64,000 nucleotides of DNA from positions 62,001 through 126,000 of the forward strand of contig JAIWNI010000014.1 in NCBI GenBank assembly GCA_025331435.1. Direction: 5' to 3'. A program made the position numbers and the translations under genes. Below, in pieces: positions 43,839 to 55,300 of this stretch (position 1 is the stretch's first letter; every line of letters starts with the position of its first letter). The stretch comes from Choanephora cucurbitarum. Lineage: Eukaryota; Mucoromycota; Mucoromycetes; Mucorales; Choanephoraceae. Below the pieces are notes generated by a model. The model did not search any database, was not told where the DNA came from, and saw only the letters and a program-made list of their open reading frames with translations.

Positions 43839-44518
43839 AACTAATGATAGTATAGAGACAAAAAAGCGAAAATAAAAATGAAAGCAAGATAAGCTACTAT
43901 TATGCTTTAACAGGATTTGGGCTATGATTCCCCAATGTTTGGTTATTTTTTTGGGCTGTGACTGAAGCCCTGATTTTCATCTTTTATGCATGTGAAAGTG
44001 TTTCTCAGTTTCAAAACGGGTTGAAAATGATAAAAAGATGTCAACCCTCTTCTTTCTATTTGTTGCTGAAGCTGGTATGCATAAAACTTGGTTCAAACTA
44101 GCTTCTTAGAATACATAAACACGCTGGCATATGTATGCGCTAATGTTGTCTCGCTATGATGAAATTAGTCACTGATTTTCATCAAATCGAGATATAAAGA
44201 CAAATTGGGCAACTCTTAATTGAGATAGGCTTATTTTATCTCTAGAATTGACATGTCAATCAACTACCAAGCTCATATTCTTTTTTTTTTTTTGAAAAAA
44301 AGCACTTCTGATATGAAAACAAGCGGCTCAATGAGCAACACGATTGGTGTTCATTCAGTTATTATGATAATAACAGGACTGATCAAGGCATATAATTGGG
44401 ATAAACTGGAATTCGGGAAAAAGAAACAAAGGTTGTATGAGTTTTAAAATTACATTTAGAAAGTTGAATATGCATTTTTCTTTTTTTTTTCTCTTAGTTT
44501 TCTTTTTTCTTCACAGAA
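43839..44518. promoter_or_regulatory. divergent region between PAQR and the ABC transporter
   Basis: About 680 bp. A signal-peptide-like hydrophobic ORF start (MHFSFFFLLVFFFLH) lies at about 44470-44515 and could be the true N-terminal exon of the transporter, though its frame does not join directly. Confidence 0.4.
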
Positions 44519-47500
44519 ATGAAGAACAATACAATCTTATTCCCATATCGAGTCAGGAAACGCCAAGAGTGCCCAGAATGTCCAGTCTGCTTCAACTGCC
44601 AACTTCCATCAGATACCTGTGCAAACGGCGGTCATTGTGACGTGAGCGGTGCTTGTGCCTGTCCTGCTGGCTGGGGTAACTAAACTAAGAGAAAAAGAGG
44701 AGAGAGTAAAGGAAGGAAGGAAGGAAGAGAATAGGTTCTTACTTGGAATTTTAGGCGGATTGGATTGTACACAGCCTCTTTGTGGATCACTCTATCAGGA
44801 CAATAGACAGCCAAGAAGACAAGGAGAACAATGCAAATGTGATCCTGGGTAACAAACAATTATCTTATTTATAGTCCGTGCTGTAAAACTCAACAACTCT
44901 TTTTTTTTTTTTTACTTTTAGCTGGGGAGGAGTAAACTGTAACGTATGTCAACAAGATAACGTTTGCAAGACTGTGAAGGGGGAAGATGCAGTATGTTTA
45001 AAGAACGCTATTGGACTGAAATCAATGCATGCTTGGTGTGCTACAACAAGTGAGAATTATCATTGCCTTTTGGTCATCTGTTTCTTCTTACTTTGAAATT
45101 AGACATACCTTGGATAGATAACACACACGTATCTCTATCTTGTGAATGGCAAAAAGATGAGTGCGTCTTTCAGTTCTGGAAAGATGATGAAGAACAATTC
45201 TATTGTCAATTAAGCGAGTGTACTCAAACAAGTAAGAAGAGCAAATCAATAGGCTCAACAAAAGCATCTCACTTTTTTTTCCATGAACCAATAGCATCCG
45301 ATACTGACGATGTACAAGGTCATTGTGCTAAAGCAACATGTGGATGTATGAAAGATGCATTTATGTGTGGAAGGGAAGTAGGTAAGGTACTAGTGACTGA
45401 CGAAAGAGAAAAGCACGACTGAACTTGGAGTAAAAAAAAAAAAAGATATGTCTCAATTAGTGAAAAATGTAAAAGGACCATCTGAATGGTTCTGTAAAAA
45501 TGGAAAAGACTGCTGGTACAATGGTATGTGAATTTTTCTACTTTCCTTTTTTGCGTACTCTATGATTTCATTTCTTTGATTGATAACAACTCATGTGTCA
45601 TAAAGAATACTCAACCTTAGTAAGTGTATTTCCTGACAATATCCAGCTTGATTGCAATGTTGGAGAGTGTGCAAATCAACAAGACTTTCTTGATGTTGGT
45701 CCAATCGTAAGTGTAGTTTTGTTCTTTTTCTTGGTACATTCAGTTTTTGATTCATAGCGGGTTTATACGCTTGAGGATATCAGAATAGAGAGTTTTCTAG
45801 TTATACGGAATTAATGATTATATGTGCCATTGCTGTCGCTTGCCTTCTATTGTTTGGTATCACCCGAGTAACAGCAATCCGTCAAAAGAGGATGTTTAGT
45901 ACTCGAATCGAACTGGATGAGGATGAAGACGATCAAGATTATTTGTTGGATAGTGCACAATCAACCCAAGTATCCTTGACTTTCTCGAATATTAGCTACA
46001 ATGTAAATGGCAAGCAAATCTTGTCTGATATTCACGGATATCTTGAACCAGGACAGATGATGGCTGTTATGGGACCATCAGGCGCAGGTAAATCAAGCTT
46101 ACTAGATATCCTTTCGAGGAAACACAAGCGTGGAATCATAAGTGGTAACATATGGATCAACAATACACAACCTACAAAAAGGGAATTCAAGAAGATTACC
46201 GGCTTTGTTGACCAGGACGACAGTCTGATGGGCACACTGACCGTAAGAGAAACATTGACATATGCTGCATTGATGAGACTGCCTCGAAAGATGCCCTTGA
46301 AAGCTAAACAGAAGCGCGTGGAAGACGTCATGCAAGAGTTGGGAATAGCAAAGATAGCCGATAGTTTAATAGGCATGCCTGGACAACGAGGCATTAGTGG
46401 CGGTGAAAAACGGAGAGTAAGCATTGGCAAAGAATTGGTGACTAGTCCCAGTTTGCTCTTCTTGGATGAACCCACAAGTGGTTTAGATGCTTACAACGCT
46501 GGTGTAGTGATGGAATGTTTAAAGAAACTCGTTAGAGATGGAAAAAGGACTATCATAGTTACCATTCATCAGGTAATGCATTGATTTGCAAGCAAGAGTG
46601 ATGCTAAATCTACCTCATCATTATAGCCTAGATCGAACATATTTAAGATGTTTGATTCTCTAATGCTGTTAGCAAATGGTCGACAGGTAAAAAGAAAGAA
46701 AAAAAGAGAAATATCAATGAGCTCAAACACAATGAGCAGGTTTATTTTGGACCAACTAGATCTTGCTCTGATTATTTCAAAAGCCTTGGATTTACTGTTC
46801 CAGCTGACTACAATATTGCGGATTATTTGAGTAAGAAAAGAAAGAGAAACTACCTTTTTTCTTACTTATAGAAAAAAATATTACTTTGTCAAGTTGATTT
46901 GACGATAAAAAAACCAGAAGAGTCTATCAATAGGCCCACGACGCCAGTATCTTTCTATCAAAACCAAAATGATGTTGAAGCAGAGCCATTAGAAGAGATA
47001 CGGCCATCTTTGGACTTGCAAGGCGGACACCATCAGGAAGAATCTGGCGAATTTGGTTTGCTGAATGAGGCAAACCATGCACATTACCTACTGGATTCAT
47101 TTGAATCATCAGAATTATTCAGTGCTATTAAAGCTCGAATTGAGCAGCCAAGCATTTCGGAAACAGAATCATACAACGTTTGGGTTGATACTTCAGGACC
47201 ACAGACCAGTAAGCTTTCCATTTTTCAATTCTACCATGAGATGGTAAGTCATCTAGTTCCTTTTTTCCCTTCTTCTTTTGAAAAATATGGTAACATATAT
47301 ATCTTGAAAAAACGTTAGACTCTACTTTCATCCCGTACATTTATCAATCTGTATCGAAATCCATTCTTGTTTTTTGCTCACTTTGTATTTGCAATTGTTC
47401 TGGCTGTCTTACTGGGATGTCTTTTCTGGCAAGTAGATGTTGATCTTTCTGGCGTACAAAACAGGTTAGGCGTCTTGTTTTTCATGTGTGCACTATTAGG

Positions 47501-48293
47501 TTTTGCATCAACAAGCGCCTTGGACATGTTTAACAAAGAGCGTGTATTATTTATGAGAGAAAGAGAGAATGGCTACTATAGTCCTGGTGCCTATTTCGTG
47601 GCCAAAGTTCTCTTTGATATTGTTCCTTTGCGGGTCTTGCCTCCTCTATTAATGGGATCTATAAGCTATTATATGATTGGTTTAAATGCTTCCTTTTCAG
47701 TGTTTGCCAAGTTTTTACTAGTTCTTGTTTTGTTCAATTTGTCAGCTGCAGGCCTGTGTTTGTGCTTTGCAACTGCTTTCAAAAACATCTCAGTAGCAAA
47801 CTTGCTTGCTAATCTGGTCATTCTTTTCTCGATGTTGTTTGGAGGATTTTTGTTAAACAAAGGTAAGCTGACGAAAACAAAAGAAAAAAGATTGTTTGTA
47901 GAAACCAATGCCTGACGAACACTCTCTAGATCATATTCCTCCTATACTAAGGTAAGTTCTTACAAGGACAAAGAAGAAAAGCAAAGAGGGATAAAAACTG
48001 ATTGTATTTTAACCTGTCTTTTTGTTTCTTCCCTTTCTTTTGCTAGTTGGCTACAGTATCTTAGCTTTTTCAATTATGGCTTTGAAGCATTAATTGTAAA
48101 TGAGCTTAAGGATATTACGCTTAAAGACAAATCTATTGCAGACATTCAAATCCCCGGACCCATAATTCTAGCTCGTTTTGGGTTTAATGGACAGGCATTT
48201 TGGTCAGACGTTGTTCGTCTCATCTGCTTTGTGATAGTCACAATGTCAATGTCTTTTGTATTTTTAAAATTCCTTGTTAAAGAAAAACGATGA
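44519..48293 (+). CDS. ADP1-type ABCG half transporter with EGF-like ectodomain
   Basis: Membrane transporter of the ABCG group closest to yeast Adp1; substrate unknown. About 1,000 residues in many exons. N-terminal Cys-rich part with EGF-like repeats (CPECPVCFNCQLPSDTC, CDVSGACACPAGWG, CKCDPGWGGVNCNVCQ), then a membrane segment (MIICAIAVACLLLFGIT), a nucleotide-binding domain with Walker A GPSGAGKSS, Q-loop VDQDDSLMGTLTV, signature ISGGEKRRVSIG, Walker B LLFLDEPTSGLD and H-loop VTIHQ, a Ser/Glu-rich linker, and six predicted C-terminal helices (FFAHFVFAIVLAVLLGC to WSDVVRLICFVIVTM), ending FLVKEKR. The intron before MIICAI uses the acceptor GATATCAG. The true first exon (signal peptide) is unresolved. 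Confidence 0.9.
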
Positions 48294-50249
48294 ATCCTTT
48301 CATAAAGTAATAATGAATAATCTTCTCCAAAACAGTCTTCTACATTGTTTTCTTCATATTCTCTTTTATTACTAGAGCCATTTTGTGCTTGTATAGTTGT
48401 AAAGGCTAAGTCTGTGTCAAAACCAAGCTGATTCGTTCCTAATGTATTCGCCACAGGGAAATTACTGCTTGTTTAAGTAAGCGTTCAATCGTTTTCTCAT
48501 TTTAAAACATCAGTGCCTCATAGCGAATTAGAGTCCAACAAGAACTGGACAAAGTCAAGCAGGCACAACAAAGTATTAAATGAGAAATGCAATATATGGT
48601 CTAAACACTCTAATTTTGAAAGAAATGAACTAATTGCTTCCGTTTGAACCTTAGGGGCAGACGTATGTAGTCAATTTGCTGGCGGGTCTAACAGTTTCAA
48701 AGCAAGGATTGCTATCTACTTTTATAGCATACGTCTTCAGGATTATAAAAACTCATGAGGTTGCGAATTGCGTAAGTCTGAGCACGAAGTCGCCTAATTG
48801 AAGGACATAAGCTGTGTGTTAGTATGTGTATATAATGTCATTTATACTTTCGTATGATCGTTTCACATAACTCTAAAATGTTCTTGAAAGTGAAACGAAT
48901 TGTGTTTCCTAATACATGAATTCTCCTTTAAGTTAGAGACTAGTAGATTTAGCTTGAAGATAAGGAAGGTGAAATCAATCGGTGATGACATGTTACGTTA
49001 TAAAAACCCTCAATGAATTTGAAAATCTGCTAAAAACAAAGCAAGCTAAATGTAGATGGTCGTTGTATTCCAACACATGAAAAAAGGAAAAGAAAACGGT
49101 CAGAAAGAGCGAAAGTCTAGACGTGAGATCACTTTCTGAGTTCGCTTTTTTGACTTAATAATATTATTCCCAAGTTAAAAGCTAATGGGCTTGATGTCGC
49201 CGAGTGTTTAAAGAAGCTCAAATTGAGAAGAATATCATTAGTAGACGCACATATGCTTCATCCCCTACGGGTCTTGCAAGCAAAGAAGAAGCAAAGGAGA
49301 AAGCAATTTCTGATTGAGCTTCAATCCATAAAGATTACTTTCCCTATGTTTCCCTTTTTGTCAAAGGTGGTAAAAAAATGTCACTTATAAAGTGAGTACA
49401 ATAAACTTTAAGAAAAATCGAAAAAAAAAACGATCAAGCTTGATATTGCCATTCTTTTATGCTGATGTTTTATTTGGATTTAAAATTGAATTGTTCATCA
49501 GAGCTATGGTAATGATAGGGCTTTGAAAGCTAAAGCGACTAGCAAGATAAGTTTGGAACTCTAATTACTGATAGCCTTGTGAGATGTATGGAGCGTAAAA
49601 ATCCCTCTGTATGTTACATAGAATAGCATTACTAATATATTTCTCTTCTTGATTTGTTCCACTATCAATATTATTTTTAGTGAGATAGAGACGACAAATG
49701 TAGTTACAAACCTTCTGACCCCGCTTTTGTTCTCGTTAGTAATACATGAAAGATAGCACCAATCTAAAATGTGTATTGTTCTGTGCCTTGTAGCGCGTAA
49801 CGTTCACTTTTTGCACATGTATAGACCTAGGGGATAGGCAAAATCCTGAAGAATTGTCTTGGAAATCAAGCGCGCGTGCCCGCTTGATATGTCATCTCCG
49901 TTTCACCAACAATCCTTTTGGTAGTAGAATGATTGTACGTGTGCTTGCCATGTATATATATGGATATGTTCTAGGCTTTGATTCTTTATTTGTTTGTTTG
50001 TACCTTAAAAACTGTTCATTGACTTTAAATCATAAGCGGCGACCATCGCCAACTTGATAGAATTTACTAGATTGTCAAGTCTAGCAAGCCATCCGAAGCT
50101 TAGCACATTTGTTTCCTGATCAATCCTCTTTTTTTCTTTTCTTTTTTTTTTTATATGCATATGTTAGTATATTTGAGAAATATACTATAACCTAATTTTT
50201 ATAGTAAAGAATTTTCTTTTTCTGGTTTCAAATCTAAAGATATACTCTA
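48294..50249. other. intergenic, about 2 kb
   Basis: No gene supported. A minus-strand frame at 48454-48300 (SNFPVANTLGTNQLGFDTD...) might be a coding exon but runs into the 3' end of the transporter. The rest shows no clear structure. Confidence 0.4.
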
Positions 50250-51682
50250 CAATCAGGCTTATGGAAATGGGCGCTTTCTAAAAAAATAATTGGCCGAAAG
50301 TTAAAAAGAAGTGATTGGATTTTAAATTATTTTTGGCACAGGTTGGTAACCAAAATTAGCCAAAGAATTGCACTTTTCTTCAGCACTCTTTTACTGAATA
50401 TTGACTAAATGAATCCCATATGCTTCGAACAAGCTTGAGAACTGTATTGTAGATCAAAACAGCGTACTATTCCAGTTTTGTAGATAATGTTGTCAATATA
50501 ATCCCTAGACGCCATGCATACATCAAACAGCCCAGAGATGATGATTACGAAGCTATTGGGTATTACAGGAAGTCAAAGATGTATTGATTTAGCAAAGCTC
50601 AATGTAAAAAAAACTTTAGAAAAAACACTAGTCAATTCGAAGAGGGCTTTTTTTGGTAAAACAAAAGATAGTTGTCCAATCCTAGTTTAAGAAAGTCTTA
50701 TGCAGCGGTTTGATCTTTGATCTATTCAGGACCAGCCATTTTAAGTATGACACGATTACTACTCAGGAGTGTATTGGATGTCAAACTCGAAATAGAAGTA
50801 CATAGAATATCTGTAGTTTCTCCTGAAAAGGATGTACTTTATATGGTAGTATTTTGTTAGTTCTAGAAAGGTGTATCTTGGTGGAACTTAGCAATGCATG
50901 AATATATATGGTGTAGTTCACTACAAGAGAAAGCAAGTAACAATCAGGCTTTACTACTGCAAAAAAAAACAATAAGCAACTGTATCAAAGATCACTCGTT
51001 CGAAAAGTCTTTGTCTCTTCCAGTAGCAGTGCTAAGCAAGCTTTAAGCAAACCAGATTTATTTGATCCAGTTTAGATCAAATCCACGGATATACACAAGA
51101 TCAAAAAAAGAACGAAACAACAACATAACTTCTGGTCAAATCTCGAAAATTCGACATCTTTTTTCAAAGGTTTTTCAATTTATGATAAGAAGAAGACAAA
51201 GATGTGTGTAGTGACAATTGATTACGCCGGTTTTATCGCAAACATGAATTTACACAGGTAATTAGCGACAATATGTGCTTTAAAATGTTTACTGACAACA
51301 ATTTTGTAGAAACTTGTTTTTCATAACCGAAATCATTTCATGGTCTTTGATAGAAGCCAACTACTGAATTGTGGGGAAGATCTGAAACAATTTAACTGTC
51401 TTCCTGCTTACAAACAAAGAAGCAAATAAAAGATCTTGCCAGTATTATTACACCCTGAGCTGAAAGTTTCGTTCCTCTTGTCAACGTCAACAAAGTTTAT
51501 GTACTTCTAAAGCCAATGTTTATCTATTGAAATAGCCTTCATCGAAAATGAGCTATAGTTGTATTTCTTATATTTCTGATGATTAGAATCCATTCGTTTG
51601 TTGCAATTCTTTGGTTACCTTCGGTTACCAACTTGTGCCAAAAATAATTTAGAAAACGCCAATTTCCACAAGCCTGACTGTG
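50250..51682. mobile_element. 1.4-kb non-autonomous element related to the 12.8-kb element
   Basis: Left end TA-caatcaggcttatggaaat, right end cgccaatttccacaagcctgactg(tg)TA. Terminal repeats run at least 100 bp: left 50250-50380, right about 51605-51682, with aattatttttggcacaggtt and ggtaacc...ccaaagaattgcac shared in inverse orientation. The right arm lacks about 46 bp of degenerate subterminal repeat present in the left. Ends match the terminal motif of the 12.8-kb element (cagtcaggcctattgaaatt). No coding region inside. Confidence 0.7.
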
Positions 51683-52372
51683 TATAGAAAAACCATTTCG
51701 GGTTTTGAAGTATGCAAAGTAGACAATAGTGGCATGTAATAACAATTATATGGTAGTACAGAACAAAGAAAAAAGAGGCAGATTCGGCAAATGTTAGTCG
51801 TCTTCGTGTTGAAAGTGAGAAGAAAATACAGTTGAAAACACTGCACAATGAATAATTGTCTACAAAATCAGATAAAATTCGAAACAATAAAATAAGAATT
51901 AACCTTCTTGCAGGAAAAACAATAGCTGATAGAGTTTCATGGAAGAATTTTGTTATACCACATTTTAATCACAGTTACATTCAGCCCTAAATCATGGCAT
52001 CATCATTTTAACCGTGTGCCATTTCTCCTACCAATCAAATTTTGTGCAATTTAACAAATTGCTAAATTCGTGAATGATAGAGGAGAAGGTTACACATAAC
52101 CAAGAAAAAACCTCACATCCACTACTTTCTTAATTCCCATTTATTTTCTCTTTTCTTATTTTCTGGTTCTATTTTGTTTATATTTGCATATACAATACAT
52201 ATACCCTCCTAAAAAAAATCCTTCATATAAAAATAAGCACGCAAAACCAGTGCTAAATACAGACAAATAAAAGGTCTTCAAGAGAGCGTGTGTGTGTGTA
52301 TAAAAAAAAAAGAAAAGCAGAAAAAAAGTTCAGCTTTTCTTAAGAATTTTAAGAGATAAAGAAAATCAAGTT
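51683..52372. promoter_or_regulatory. upstream region of the histidine kinase gene
   Basis: AT-rich, with a (gt)n run (about 52285-52298) and A-rich leader directly before the start codon. No gene supported. Confidence 0.4.
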
Positions 52373-55300
52373 ATGAAACGTTCTACAACCGCTGATTTTT
52401 CAAAAAGTAAAAAAGTGTGCATCTCATCTTCACCTACATTGCGTGCCAAACACAGTAACTCTTTAGCCATGACAGAACTACTAGCTCCTATCAAGGATAT
52501 GGTTTTGCACCTTGACAAAGGCGACACAGAATATTGTATATCAAGCCTGTTACCACCTCACACAAATGCTATTGAATCAAGTTCTACAGACTCAGAAGAA
52601 GACGAAGAAGCGAACCATCACGACACTCTACAATTAATACATAAAACTCTTAAAAGCATTGCACAACGACAGCTAAAGTTGGAAACAGAAAACAAGCGCT
52701 TTCGAATAGCAATAAAACAGCAACACCACCTGCTGACTCAACCAAGCAATAGCGATTACAGTAAACCCAATGAAGTTGAAGAGAAAGTGCCCAAAGACGT
52801 ATACAAAGGAACTCCAGAAGACGATATCTCTTCATTTCAGACCTCACCTATGCTAGATAAATTACAACTCGCATCTACTGGTGCAGGTACAGTAAATCAT
52901 CCTTTGATCACATGACACCTAATTGATTTGCTTTTTCTCCTTCATTCCTTCTTGTTATAGAGAGCCAGCAGCTGAAGCCTATAGAAAGTTGTCAGAATTG
53001 TGTGAATCAAGCAGTTGAAGTTGTATCAGCTATACATAATGGCATATTAGATCAGCGAATTCATTGTCAGCACGAAATGCATAACGATTTGAGAGATGCT
53101 GTTAATTTGATGGCAGATCAGCTGCAGAATATCACCAAACGAGCACTCAAAGTTGCGCATGAAATAGCTGTAGAAGGGAAGCTAGGAGTGCAGGTTGAAG
53201 TTGATGATTCCATGAAGGGCATCTGGAGAGAATTTGTATTGCATCTGAACAGCATGACTCAAAACCATTCTGAACAAGTGAGGGATATTGCTGATGTTTC
53301 AACTGCAATTGCTAGAGGTGATTTGAGCAAGACTATGACCGTTCCCGCAAAAGGAGAAACACTTGTCCTGAAGAATACTTTTAATACAATGGGTAAATTG
53401 ACTTCAAGTAATGTCTTCTTTTGAATTTAACTAAACATATCCTCCTCTCGAACTACAAGTTAATCACTTAAACTTGTTTGCTTCTGAAGTCACCCGCGTA
53501 GCTCACGAAGTAGGCACAGAAGGAAAACTAGGTGTACAAGCAAAAGTAGCTGGCGTTGACGGTATATGGAAGGAACTAACAGATAATGTAAATACAATGG
53601 CAATCAACTTAACCAACCAAGTACGAGACATCGCACATGTATCGAAGGCAGTAGCTCGCGGTGACTTGACAAAGAAAGTGAAAGTCGAAGTCAAAGGCGA
53701 GATGTTGGACTTAAAGAACACCATCAATACCATGGTAGATCAGGTACTGCCTCTATTAAACATGCGATTTTCTTCAATGCGCAAAAGAAAACTGATGAAA
53801 AAGTAGCTATGTATTTTTGCTGGCGAAGTGACCCGTGTATCTTTAGAAGTAGGTGTAGATGGCCTTTTAGGTAGTCAAGCTGTCGTTAAGGATGTTGGCG
53901 GTACTTGGAAAGACCTGACAAATCATGTTAATATGATGTCTGAGAAAATTGCTGGTCAAGTTCGAGATATTGCTGCAGTAGCCAAAGCTGTTGCTGAAGG
54001 TGATTTGACAAAGAAAGTTACAGCTGATGCACAAGGTGAAGTACTTGATTTGATCAACACTATGAATACTATGGTAAGGTTTTGTTCTATCCGACATTAC
54101 CATAACAACAGCATTTATATTTTAGTGATAGGTTGACCAACTCAACAACTTTTCAGCAGAGGTAACCAGAGTCTCGCTAGAAGTTGGTGTTGAAGGCAAA
54201 CTAGGTGGTCAAGCTGTAGTCAAAGATGTCGGAGGTACATGGAAAGACTTGACAGACAACGTAAACTTAATGGCTGCCAACCTTACAACTCAAGTACGAT
54301 CCATTGCTGAAGTCACAACAGCTGTAGCAAAGGGTGATTTGTCCAAAAAGATTGATGTGGAAACTCGAGGAGAAATTTATGATCTAAAGAACACAGTGAA
54401 TAGCATGGTTGACCAACTCAATGTGTTTGCTTCTGAGGTGTCGCGTGTAGCTCGCGAAGTTGGTACTGAAGGCAAGTTGGGCGGTCAGGCTGTAGTGCCA
54501 AACGTAGACGGTACATGGATGGACCTGACAGACAACGTGAACCAGATGGCTGCCAACTTGACAAGTCAAGTCAGATCGATCGCGGAAGTGACGAAGGCAG
54601 TTGCTCTGGGTGATCTGTCCAAAAAGATTGAGGTTGAATCAGGCGGTGAGATCCTCGAACTGAAGAACATCGTGAACGACATGGTTGACCAACTACGTGT
54701 GTTTGCATCTGAAGTTACTCGTGTTTCAAAAGAAGTCGGCACGGAAGGCAAACTAGGTGGCCAGGCTGTTGTTCAAGACGTTGGTGGTACATGGCATGAA
54801 TTAACTGACAACGTAAACCAAATGGCAGCAAATCTCACCAACCAAGTGCGGTCTATTGCCGAAGTGACTAAAGCTGTTGCTCTGGGTGATCTGTCAAAAA
54901 AGATTGAGGTCGAGTCAGGCGGTGAGATCCTCGAACTGAAGAACATTGTCAACAGCATGGTAGATCAGTTGAACGTGTTTGCTTCAGAAGTGTCGCGTGT
55001 AGCTCGCGAAGTCGGTACAGAAGGATCTCTTGGAGGCCAGGCTGTGGTACCAAATGTAGGTGGCACCTGGAAAGATCTCACGGAAAACGTAAATCATATG
55101 GCTGCCAACCTAACCTATCAAGTGCGTTCTATCGCTGAGGTTACCAAAGCTGTCGCCAACGGTGATATGAGTAAGAAGATTGAGGTGGAATCAGGTGGAG
55201 AGATTCTTGAGCTCAAGGACACTGTCAATAATATGGTAGATCAGCTTCGTATATTCGCATCAGAGGTAACCCGTGTCTCAAAAGAAGTTGGTACAGAAGG

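Noticed and set aside
48146..48454. Minus-strand ORF of 102 codons
   Set aside because: Half of it is antisense to the last exon of the ABC transporter; the remainder has no recognisable features.
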